A stretch of DNA of 64,000 bases from Diphasiastrum complanatum (taxonomy: Eukaryota > Streptophyta > Lycopodiopsida > Lycopodiales > Lycopodiaceae). Each line of letters begins with the position of its first letter. The stretch's first letter is position 1. Of the stretch, positions 1 to 8,598 are shown one piece after another. Below the pieces are notes generated by a model. The model was not told the origin of the DNA. It was given only the letters and a program-made list of their open reading frames with translations, and ran no database searches. The stretch lies in the NCBI GenBank assembly GCA_029204225.1, contig CM055103.1:3178577-3242576 (forward strand), given 5' to 3'. A program made the translations under genes and the position numbers.

Positions 1-557
1 TTCTCTAGATTCAGCAAAATTCCATACTTCCTGCATTGGAAGAATTTGTTTTCAAGAGCATCAAGATGTTCACAATTTTTAGATTTAACACCAATGTCAT
101 CTAGGTATATCTCTAAAATGTTATGCCATAAATCTTTAAATGCAAATTGCATCACACTTTGAAAAGTCGATGGAGCGTTACAGAGTCCGAATGGCATGAC
201 CTAATATGCATAGGTACCAAACTTTGTGGCAAATGCAGTCTTATGGATGTCTTTAGGATCTAATCGAATAAGAAAATAACCTCTAAAGCCATCCAAAAAA
301 CTCATTGCCTTTGCTCCTGCCATTTCTTCCAGTATGGTGTCGGTTAATGGTAAAGGGAAGTGATCTTTTTTTGTGACTTTATTCAATTCTTTTAAATCCA
401 CACATATCTTTAGATTAACATTTTTCTTGGGAACCACCACGATGGGTGATGACCATGTGGAATGTTCAATCTCATAAAAGAAACCTGCAACTAATAATCT
501 ATGTGTATATTCTTTAATATGTTTTCTATAGAGCGGATTACAACGGTATGGCTTCAC
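1..557 (-). pseudogene. Ty3/gypsy reverse transcriptase fragment (copy 1)
   Basis: Reads right to left and runs off the left edge. The fingers and palm of a gypsy RT are clear: KPYRCNPLYR, a SPIVVVPKKN motif, VDLKELNKVTKKDHFPLPL and SFLDGFRGYF. After an in-frame TAG at 201-203 the same frame continues with MPFGLCNAPSTFQ and the catalytic YLDDIG box. The usual codon at the TAG would be a Gln (YAYQVMPFG in relatives, from general knowledge of the family). RT copies element RNA into DNA in the cytoplasmic particle. The amber codon means this copy is dead unless read through. It lies downstream of its own pol linker (558-1596) and is a near twin of 4795-5320. Confidence 0.9.
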
Positions 558-1596
558 TTGGACTAGCTTTGCATCTTTTTCTAATAAGATAAAGTGAACG
601 GCGATATCCCCTTCATCTCTTTATAGTTCCATCACGATACTTCCGTAAGAATTTTTATAAATTTCTTCACTGTCATCTTATATCAAGATGGGCTCCTATA
701 TGTACGAATCTATCTTCTTTTTCATCTAGATCTTTCAAGTTTAAAGTAACTGTTTTAGTTGGTCCATCAAACGAAGATGTTTCACTCGTTGGTTCCCATT
801 TCGGTTGTGGCAACTCAATCGAAACATCACCCATTGTGGAATCTGTGAACTTCTTAGGTACATCAAGTTCAGGATTCTCTTTATCTACAAGGATCTTTTT
901 ATGTAAAGATGGGGCTCTATTGAGGCGTGGCTTCAAACAAGAAGCATCGTTAGATAAGTCAATTGTTTGTTGCTCATTAAGAGGAACAATCGGCTATTTT
1001 AGTTTTTGTCGGATCTGCTTGTGTTTCTAATCTTCCGTAGAGCATTGGAAGTGTATTATTCTGTGAGGATGATCTGACAATCTGAAAGTTATTAATACTT
1101 TCAGACGAGAGCTCTGAGTATTCGTTATGATTGTAAGGCTCTCATCAATAGTACTGATAATTTCGTTTATTGGATTATCCCATTTATATACCTTATCGTT
1201 CAGATGACAATCGACTAGGCTGTGATAAATATTTCAAAGAGGATTCATCTATATGTGCAAAAGGTGATGGTAGGTTAATCTCTTTTGGTATTCTCGTAAG
1301 ATTGGATGATTGTGAATCTAAATAATGAAGTACTTGCTCGTTGGTTGGTCCTTCATCAATCATCGTTCATGATACCTTCATCTGTAATTTCCACAATAAA
1401 CGACAGATTGGTAGCCATTCTATTTGAATAAGCTAAGCATCTATATAAGAAACATAAAATGCATCCATAATTGGTTGCTCTATTGTCGATCTATAAAATT
1501 TGTGTAATACTTCATTACTACATCTTTGAGCATCTACACAGTCAAAGGTCGCTAAGACATGACCCAACTAATAATATCTGTAGATTGTGCATAATG
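558..1596 (-). pseudogene. Ty3/gypsy pol linker between protease and RT (degraded)
   Basis: This stretch joins the protease remnant to the RT of copy 1. One readable piece at 673-936 (87 aa) contains DVSIELPQPKWEP and LNLKDLDEKEDRFVHIGAHL. The rest carries many stops. It is recognised as element sequence mainly because 35540-36080 on the plus strand is an inverted near copy of about 890-1450. Its function in the intact polyprotein is unknown; it is most likely a spacer. No catalytic motif is visible. Confidence 0.75.
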
Positions 1597-1926
1597 TCAT
1601 CGAATGGTTGGAGAAACATTGGTTTCATCACACGTTAAACATTCATCTTCTTCCCGTACAGGTTTTGTTTTACCAAGAGTGTAATCAACTGATATCATGT
1701 GATCTCGATTACAAAAAATGATTTGTTGTTTTTTCCAATCTTGAATCACTTCGACATTGGTTAACCATGTGGTTCCCAATAAAACTTTATATGCAGAATT
1801 TTCATGTGGAAGATCTAGCACTACACAATCAGCTACAAACTTCAGATCTACGATCTTAATGGGTACGACATTGATGTGTCCATATGGTTCGTCGGTCGAA
1901 GGTTGATCAACTAAGTTGTGGAACAA
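1597..1926 (-). pseudogene. Ty3/gypsy retropepsin, C-terminal part
   Basis: This 109-aa frame holds the C-terminal half of a retroviral-type aspartic protease. Visible marks are the hydrophobic strand VVPIKIVDLKFVADCVVLDL followed by YKVLLGTTWLTNVEVIQDWKK, which matches the usual LLGRPWL flap-to-helix motif with GRPWL changed to GTTWL. The active-site DSG is not in this frame, so the domain is broken at its N-terminus. In an intact element the enzyme cleaves Gag-Pol. It sits between gag (2001-2611) and the RT linker on the same strand, the normal gypsy order. Confidence 0.75.
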
Positions 1927-2000
1927 TAGGTCCTACACTTGATAGAAATTTTCCAATTCACAAATGCCGATAGAATTTGTGGAACGCTTGATAGAATTTT

Positions 2001-2611
2001 TCAATACACAAATAAAAACCCATGGCCTTGTTGCCCATAGACCCAACAACCGATAAGTTTTGCTACTGGTGTCACAGCGTAACCACATTGGGTAGGTGAT
2101 TCAGGGTCTGCATAACAATCAAAGATGGAAGCCTCCTCTGAGTAACACGGGGAATTGTAGGAATAAGGTGCTTTCTCATCAATGCAGTTTATATGTGCAG
2201 GAATCTTATTTCTAGACAACAATTGGTTGTTATTACCAGGCGGTCTTTGTAGGACTGCTAATGTGTGTTGTACTAGAAACTTCTTGGACTTGCACTTGGG
2301 ATGGAAAGTGTGGCTATTGCAATGTGGTTGATACACATGATTCAATGGTCTCTGTTGTTGTCTGGCTTGATTAATCGGACTGAAGGCGCACTTAAACGAT
2401 TCATGACCAGATCTATTACTAAACACACATCTAGATTGATAGTGTGTTTAAAAAGGACCCTTATTCGGACATTCATTCCTAGTGTGGTTTCCCCTATAGA
2501 TAGAACACCACACGCCCTCTCTTCTTGCGTATGTATTCTGGTTAAAGAATTTTGGATCTCATCCAACTGACTCTTATGGATTTTGCTTATTTTTTTAAGC
2601 TCATCCCGCAT
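2001..2611 (-). pseudogene. Ty3/gypsy gag, C-terminal part with zinc knuckle (copy 1)
   Basis: Two overlapping frames (2342-2611 and 2001-2426) together cover the C-terminal gag. The upstream frame begins MRDELKKISKIHKSQLDEIQ, a charged helix. The downstream frame has a SNRSGHESFKC motif, which is the back half of a C-x2-C-x4-H-x4-C knuckle seen intact at 19464-19967. A second, degenerate knuckle near the end reads CWVYGQQGHGFLF, with Cys to Tyr. Zinc knuckles bind element RNA during packaging. The frame change between the two pieces is a frameshift. At its 5' side (about 2625) it is fused directly to the RNase H of copy C. Confidence 0.85.
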
Positions 2612-2636
2612 ATAAGGTAAGGTCTAGATTTCATAA

Positions 2637-3437
2637 TTAGTTTGCGTTGATCGACTTTAGACATAGTTGGACAGACATAATCTTAAAGTCAAACTCTAGA
2701 AGGATAAGTAGCCATCTTGCTATACGACCAGTGTTGTATGGCTTATTGAACAGATATAGCAATGCTTGATGATCGGTATAGAAGATTAATTGATTTCCTA
2801 GCAGATAATGGCATAATTTTTGTACAGCATATATCATTGTTAAAGCTTCTCTTTCGGCTGTGGAATAATTTACTTCATTAGAAACTGATTGTTTACTGAG
2901 AAATCGAATCACATAATCTTTTTCAAATTCTCCCGCTTGTGTTAGGATGACTCCAATAGAATAGTTACTAGCGTCAATATGAACATGGAATTCCAATTGG
3001 GAGTTCGGTGCTCGGAGAATGGGTGCAGTGACAAGTGCATGTTTCAAATCCTCGACTGCTTGTATTCTTTCTTTCGTCCATTTTGGATCTGTAACAACTT
3101 CATAAATTAATCTGGCTTTTCCTAGAAAATCAAGAATAAATATGCAATAATAATTACAATGGCCTACAATATAGATTAAATTTTGCTTTACCATGGCCGG
3201 TAGTGGCATTTTTTGAATAACTTTCACCTTAGTCGGATCCGTTGAGATACCACCATTGAATATGATATGTCCTAAGACATCACTATGTGTTACCCAAATC
3301 TGACATTTCTTCGGATTCAGTGAAATTCCATACTTTTTGCATTGGGTAAATTTTTTTCCAAGAGCATCGAGATGTTCAAAATGTTCAAAACAGACAAGGG
3401 GTGGATACATTAGGTGGTAATTAGAAGAGATCCCCAT
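2637..3437 (-). pseudogene. Ty3/gypsy RT C-terminus plus RNase H (copy C)
   Basis: A 266-aa open frame, one of the longest in the window. Order: RT thumb/connection (KYGISLNPKKCQIWVTH, VLGHIIFNGGISTDP, VGHCNYY) and then RNase H with the acidic residues DASNYSIG, AEREAL and FYTDHQALLYL. After EFDFKI the frame jumps to a short tail (MSVQLCLKSINAN), which comes from an internal deletion of about 200 bp of the RNase H C-terminus and spacer. The same junction occurs at 22.47 and 25.49 kb. RNase H would degrade RNA in the RNA:DNA hybrid. The RT catalytic box is missing, so this is a relic. Downstream it runs straight into gag of copy 1. Confidence 0.88.
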
Positions 3438-4040
3438 TGATCTTTGTGGTGTGGTCGTGAAAGCCCGAATAGTTTAATTTGCATCGAGGATTGTATGCGG
3501 TACTTTTGCGATGCTTCACAAAGTAATGGGTTAGGAGGTTATGTAGAACGTCATTGAGAAAGCCAGTGCCTCTATCACTTACTAGCTCTATTGGACAACC
3601 GAATCGGGTAAGAATGTTTTCATATAGAAATTTGGCTGTAACTTTTGCAATAGCTTGTCTAGTAGCTCTAGCCTCTACCCAATTTGTAGCATAATCAGTG
3701 GCCACTAAGATGTATCTTGATTGAGTACCATAGGCGGCTGGGCTGATTGTTCCTATAAAATCAATTCTCCCCTTATGAAATGCTTCTCCTTCGATTATTG
3801 AAGTTAAAGGTATAAAATCAGCTCATTGAGGAATCTTGATTCTTTGATAGACATCACATGTTTTGATTTGTGCATATGTATCCTTAAATAATGGCCACCA
3901 GTATCCGGCTAATAGTATTTTCTTCGCGGTACTGTCAAATGAGAAGTGTCCTCCTCCTTCACCTTCATGCGATAGGAAAATTATTTGTTCTACCTCATCC
4001 TCATTAATGCATCTCCTAATTAATCCATATACACCTGTTT
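3421..4040 (-). pseudogene. Ty3/gypsy integrase: zinc-binding and core (copy B)
   Basis: The upstream part (about 4040-3830) encodes the HHCC region: LSHEGEGGGHFSFD and TYAQIKTCDVYQR, with the second Cys of CDVC replaced by Tyr. A stop interrupts the linker. The core follows: ATDYATNWVEARATRQAIAK and IELVSDRGTGFLND, holding the Asp of the SDRG motif. The frame then leaves the integrase at NPRCKLNYSGFHDHTTKING, before the third catalytic acid (Glu), so the DDE triad is incomplete. This odd tail is also present at 23.1 and 26.1 kb. The intact enzyme would insert cDNA into the chromosome. Confidence 0.85.
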
Positions 4041-4794
4041 TTATACAGTTGTAAGGTAAGGTCTAGATTCCAAAATTAGTTTGCGTTGATCGACTTTAGA
4101 CATAGTTGGATCCATTACTTCGGATGATAAGAATGATACTATCTCTTCAACCCATCTAGGAGTAGCGTCTATTTGGAATACGTAGGCATCAGGTAAATCA
4201 TCATTTATCAATTTTGTGACTTTCTTGGCTGATGGTATCCTAGATAAATGATCGGCAAGAAAATGTTGCTTACCTTTTCTTACAATAATCTTAAAGTCGA
4301 ACTCTTGAAGGATAAGTAGCCGTCTTGCTATATGACTAGTGTTGCATGGTTTATTCAACAGATATAGCAACGCTTGATGATTGGTATAGAATCTAAATTG
4401 ATATCCTAGCAGATAATGGCATAATTTTTGTACAACATATATCATTGTTAAAGCTTCTCTTCCGATTGTGGAATAACTTACTTCAGTAGAAACCGATTGT
4501 CTATTGAGGAATCGAATCAGTAATCTTTCCCAAATTCTCCTGCCTGTGTTAGGATGACTCCAATAGAAGAGTTACTAGCATCAATATGAACATTGAATTC
4601 CAATTGGGAGTTCGGTGCTCGTAGAATGTGTGCAGTGACAAGTGTGTGCTTCAAATCCTCAGCTGCTTGTATTCTTTCTTTTGTCCATTTTGGATCTGTA
4701 ACAACATAAATTAATCTGGCTTATCCTACAAAATCAAGAACAAATATGTGGTAATAATTACAATGGCCTACAAAGATATAGATTAAATTTTTCT
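4041..4794 (-). pseudogene. Ty3/gypsy RNase H and spacer (copy B)
   Basis: 4041-4445 is a clean 134-aa frame covering the C-terminal RNase H and the spacer to integrase: FYTNHQALLYLLNKPCNTS, VRKGKQHFLADHLSRIPSA and PTMSKVDQRKLILESRPYL. The FYTDHQ acid is Asn here (TNHQ), the same change as at 22.37 and 25.39 kb. 4446-4794 holds the N-terminal RNase H and RT connection in broken frames. Copy B keeps the spacer that copy C and the 22 and 25 kb copies have lost. Confidence 0.85.
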
Positions 4795-5320
4795 TTACCA
4801 TGGCCGATAGTGGCATTTCTTCGGATTTAGTGAAATTCCATACTTCCTGCATTGGATGAATTTGTTTTCAAGAGCATCAAAATGTTCACAATTTTTACAT
4901 TTAACACCAATTTCATCTAGATATATCTCTAAAATATTATGCCATAAATCTTTAAATTCAAACTGCATCACACTTTGAAAGGTCGATGGAGCGTTACAGA
5001 GTCCGAATGGCATGACCTAATATGCATAGGTACCAAACTTTGTGGCAAATGCAGTCTTATGGATGTCTTTAGGATCTAATCGAATAAGAAAATAACCTCT
5101 AAAACCATCCAAAAAACTCATTGCCTCTGCTCCTGCCATTTCTTCCGGTATGGCGTCGGTTAATGGTAAAGGGAAGTGATCTTTTTTTGTGACTTTATTC
5201 AATTCTTTTAAATCCACCCATATCTTTAGTTTAACATTTTTCTTGGGTACCAGCACGGTGGGTGATAACCATGTCGAATGTTCGATCTCATAAAAGAAAC
5301 CCGCAACTAATAATCTTTGC
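4795..5320 (-). pseudogene. Ty3/gypsy reverse transcriptase (copy B)
   Basis: Same domain as 1-557, in two pieces split by the same TAG (5017-5019) between GTYAY and VMPFGLCNAPSTFQ. The palm motif reads IYLDEIGVKC, so the second catalytic Asp of YLDD is now Glu. The fingers (SPTVLVPKKN, VDLKELNKVTKKDHFPLPL) are readable. The N-terminal end at about 5321 is replaced by an unrelated segment that extends the open frame to 5424. This copy could not polymerise normally. Confidence 0.88.
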
Positions 5321-5449
5321 CCCATGCCCCAGGGCCAGAATTCCCGGATTGCAAATTGCCCGTCCACACATTCGGCTCCCCATAATTTCAACACCCACTT
5401 AGGGTGCTGCAATGTTGCAGACACCTACTTGCCCACCAACTCTGTTTCC
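5321..5449 (-). other. Segment Z, about 128 bp, shared with 28.2 kb
   Basis: A short, relatively GC-rich piece joined to the RT of copy B. Its inverse lies on the plus strand at about 28203-28330 with few differences. On the minus strand it is open and in frame with the RT (TLQHPKWVLKLWGAECVDG, then EFWPWGMGQ), and the same peptide can be read on the plus strand at 28.2 kb (ending in a stop there). Source unknown. It could be a captured exon or a piece of another element; no domain is recognised. Confidence 0.5.
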
Positions 5450-6073
5450 CAATTATTTCGGCTGGCTTCACAAATGAGTGAGAATTGGGCAGATGATCTT
5501 GTTTGAAAATTCGGCTAACCCATTTAGTATGGGTTACTTTTGCAATGCTTCACAAAGTAATGGGTTAGGAGTTTATGGACAACGTCATTGAGAAAGTGAG
5601 TGCCTCTATCACTTACTAACTCTATTGGACAACCAAATCAGGTAATAATGTTTTCATACAGAAATTTTGCTGTAACCTTTACGGTAGCTTGTCTAGTTGG
5701 TCTAGCCTCTACCCAATTTGTAGCATAGTTACTGGCCACTAAGATGTATCTTGATTGAGTACCACGAGCAGCTGGGCTGATTGTTCGTATAAAGTCAATT
5801 CCCCCCTTATGAAATGCTTCTCCTGCGATTATTGAATTCAAAGGTATAAAATCAGCTCATTGAGGATTCTTGATTCTTTGACATACATCACATGTTTTGA
5901 TTTGTGCATATGTATCCTTAAATAACGGCCACCAATATCCGGCTAATAGTATTCTCTTCGCGGTAAAGTCAAATGAGAAGTGTCCTCCTCCTTCACCTTC
6001 ATGCGATAGGAAAATTATTTGTTCTACCTCATCCTCATTAATGCATCTCCTAATTAATCCATATACACCTTTT
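5450..6073 (-). pseudogene. Ty3/gypsy integrase region (copy A)
   Basis: Reading right to left: HHCC region (about 6070-5870, with GGHFSFD and an intact CDVCQR), then the core at 5638-5841 (AFHKGGIDFIRTISPAARGTQ, NYATNWVEARPTRQATVK) and on to SDRGTHF. 5470-5520 still matches the post-core AEFSNKIICPIL segment seen at 21.08 kb, so this copy retained sequence around the third catalytic acid. Frames are broken by stops, including one just after PQ and one near 5640. It ends at segment Z. Confidence 0.8.
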
Positions 6074-6637
6074 TTATACAGTTGTAAGGTAAGGTCTAGA
6101 TTCCAAAATCAGTTTGCGTTGATCGACTTTAGACATAGTTGGATCCATTACTTTGGATGATAAGAATGAAACTATCTCTTCAGCCCATCTAGGAGTAGCG
6201 TCTATTTGGAATAGGTAGGCATCAGATAAATCATCATTTATCAGTTCTGTGACTTTCTCGGCTGATGGTATCCTAGATAAATCATCGTCAAAAATATGTT
6301 GCTTACCTTTTCTTGCAACAATCTTAAAGTCGAACATTAGAAGGATAAGTAGCCATCTTGCTATATGACCAGTGTTGCATGGTTTATTAAATAGACATAG
6401 CAACGCTTGATGATCGGTATAGAATCTAAACTGATTTTCTAGCAGACTATGGCATAGTTTTTGTACAGCATATATCATTGTTAAAGCTTCTCTTTCGGCT
6501 GTGGAATAATTTTCTTCATTAGAAACTGATTGTGTTCTGAGGATTTGAATCGCGTAATCTTTCCCAAACTCTCCCGCCTGTTTTGTTATGACTCCTATAG
6601 AATAGTTACTAGCGTCAGTATGAACATGGAATTCCAA
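6074..6637 (-). pseudogene. Ty3/gypsy RNase H and spacer (copy A)
   Basis: A 187-aa frame with all three recognisable acidic motifs (TDASNYSIGV, AEREAL, FYTDHQALLCLF), then the spacer LSRIPSAEKVTELINDDL and SKVDQRKLILESRPYLTTV. It shows the undeleted arrangement for this family and is therefore the reference for the deletion in copy C and the 22 and 25 kb copies. Upstream it is interrupted by a GC-rich insertion (6701-6822). Confidence 0.87.
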
Positions 6638-6700
6638 TTAGGAGTTCAATGCTCGGAGAATGGGTGCAGTGACAAGTGCGTGCTTCAAATCCTCGACTGC

Positions 6701-6822
6701 TATATTACGATGGGGGTGGGGGCGGTGGCGCTGGGTGTACCAGTGGCAGGGGAGGTGGCAGTGGGTGCACCAATGGAAACAGAGTCCGTGGCATCTGTGG
6801 ACGGCTCGTCGGGCTTAGTTGG
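6701..6822. other. GC-rich insertion W within gypsy copy A
   Basis: About 120 bp rich in GGTGGC and GGGTGC steps replaces the expected RT/RNase H connection sequence between a Ser/Ala-rich codon run and the TTGGTCCATTTTGG that resumes gypsy. On the plus strand it is open and reads as an Ala/Gly/Val-rich peptide (VPVAGEVAVGAPMETES). It is far richer in GC than its surroundings. Possible captured host exon or local repeat expansion; no family recognised. Confidence 0.55.
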
Positions 6823-7163
6823 TCCATTTTGGATCTATAACATTTTCATAAATTAATCTGGCTTCTCCTACAAAATCAAGAATAAATATGTGGTAATAAT
6901 TACAATGGCCTACAAAGATATAGATTAAATTTTTCTTTACCATGGCCGGTAGTGGCATTTCTTGAATAACTTTCACCTTAGCCGGATCCGTCCAAATACC
7001 ATCTTTGGATATGATATGTCCTAAGACATCACTATGTGTTATCCAAATCTGATATTTCTCCGGATTTAGCAAAATTCCATACTTCCTGCATTGGATAAAT
7101 TTTTTTCCAAGAGCATCAAGATGTTCACAATTTTTAGATTTAACACCAGCGTCATCTAAATAT
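6823..7163 (-). pseudogene. Ty3/gypsy RT C-terminal part (copy A)
   Basis: Contains YQIWITHSDVLGHIISKDGI, WTDPAKVKVIQEMPLPAM and IFVGHCNYYHIF. At its upstream edge the YLDDAGVKS catalytic box is still readable at about 7137-7163, and it is cut immediately before the Tyr codon by a copia LTR. All fingers and most of the palm are lost. The YLDD acids themselves are intact. Confidence 0.85.
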
Positions 7164-7440
7164 TGTCGGATTATTCTCCTTCTTACTATTTGACTAATCG
7201 ATTTAAATCTTCATCCATTGTTTATCCAGTTTCGTGGATTTTTCCGTGTTCTTACACAGTCTGTAGATTTACAAGTGTTTTTACACAGTCTGCACAAATA
7301 CACGAAAATTGACAACAATGTCACATATTTAGCCTGTCAAGATTTACGAGTAAATATGCAGTGTCGCCATTTTTGCATTTTAGCGACACTGTCGCCTGTC
7401 AGGAATTACAAGTAAATATGTAGAGTCACATTTTTTGCTT
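7164..7440 (+). mobile_element. Ty1/copia LTR, 5' fragment
   Basis: Starts with TGTCGGATTATTCTCC and aligns by eye with the starts of the copia LTRs at 43855, 37424 and 53484. Shared features are the TTTATCCAGTT block and the recurring phrase of about 60 bp with CCTGTCA...ATTACGTGTAAAAATGCAGTGTC. Only the first quarter of the LTR is present. It is inserted in or abuts gypsy copy A exactly at the TG terminus. Confidence 0.75.
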
Positions 7441-7559
7441 TTTCCAAAGTGCCTCAAATGTTATGGAAATTAAATAATAAAAGCATATAAAATCAAAGAT
7501 AAACTATAAGAGTAGTGTAAGTTCACTTACCATGCTTGCTTGCAATCCCACCTTTCCGC
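7441..7559. other. Short gap with possible splice donor of the minus-strand ORF
   Basis: Mostly AT-rich. On the minus strand a GCATGGTAAGTG sequence near 7530 is a good splice donor, so the transposase-like ORF at 7560-8141 may have extended into an exon here before its stop. In a shifted frame the sequence after the stop reads WVERKGGIASKHG. This suggests a frameshift at the apparent C-terminus. Confidence 0.4.
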
Positions 7560-8141
7560 TCAACCCAACCTAGGATTGCCTATCCCATACATCCTAGCGG
7601 TCGCAGCATCTTTCTGAATCTTGTATTTATCTGGTGTTCGTTCACCCGCTTTTACACGGTTCCAATCACTTCTTGAACACCAGGAAGGCTTGGATTGCTC
7701 GTCCCTATAAGCTCGTTGTGCCATATCACGACGATGCCTAGTCCATAAGCTCATATGCTTATGAATTTCCTTCTCCTTGAATTCCTCTTCTTGTTGGAAT
7801 TCGTCACGAAGGGTACCAATAACCTGGCGTTTATCGGCGGCAGGTTGTTTGGACCATTTACTAAATAATCTGTCGCCAAAATGACGTTGGCATAAAGAAT
7901 AGAGTCGGTCCAAAACCACCCTTCCTTTTCTATTGGCAATTATATTGCCTTGAGGATCCACGTCATAATAAGGATTTGTGGATGACTGTTTGGTGGGGGC
8001 GGGAGCCGTGGCCTCTTGTGAGGGACCACCCTCATTTTGGCTAAGCATATTTTGCAGTTGTGTTCTTTGCTCGGAAGTTAATGATTCATATAAATTTTTT
8101 ACAAAGTCTCCTGAGCTTTCACCACTGTTTGACCCCGACAT
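7560..8141 (-). pseudogene. CACTA ORF1-like protein (Transposase_24 / Ptta-En/Spm type)
   Basis: About 193 aa from the preferred start at 8141 (MSGSNSGESSGDF); the frame stays open upstream to 8327 but that extension is hydrophobic and unlike the body. The N-terminus is Ser/Gln-rich with SLTSEQRTQLQNMLSQ. The C-terminal half is very basic and helical (LFSKWSKQPAADKRQVIG, MSLWTRHRRDMAQRAYRD, SKPSWCSRSDWNRV), the general look of the plant transposase accessory ORF paired with Tnp2. It likely binds subterminal repeats of its element. It is divergently oriented to the Tnp2 pseudogene, with about 460 bp between them, whereas typical CACTA ORFs point the same way. Family assignment is by pattern only. 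Confidence 0.6.
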
Positions 8142-8598
8142 GATTACTACATTGTTAAACATACAATATATTACAATAAACCCTAATATATTGAAATGAA
8201 GTAGAAAAGAAAATCGATTATAGAACTTTAATGCATATTGGAGTGGGACTTTCATACCTGTGTTAACAAAAAGAGAGAGATATGCGTGTAGAGCTCGAAC
8301 CTGCACCAAGATTGGCATAAGAATCATGTAAGCGACAATGTATTAGAATAGGTATATCTAAAAATTAAAACATTAGAATCATACAATAATTTTATGTTAT
8401 TTGTATTTTGTACTTGTGCATATATGCAGTTTATCACAATGAGATGAATTACATTCAGATCAATCTAGCGATGAAGACAATACTCAAGTTAATAGGGTAA
8501 GTAATAAACATGCATGTGTTCTTGTTCATAAAAACTTTGTTATAATAAGTTAAAATATTGTGCTAAAGTGACACGTACTTGATTTTTGTTTCTCGTAG
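8142..8598. other. Divergent spacer between the two CACTA ORFs
   Basis: AT-rich with many stops in all frames. A TATATGCAG and several TATA-like strings occur, but no promoter can be assigned with confidence. The last bases (TTTTTGTTTCTCGTAG, ending 8598) form a good polypyrimidine tract and acceptor for the first recognisable Tnp2 exon, so an upstream Tnp2 exon may lie in here (8435-8500 is weakly open). Confidence 0.4.
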
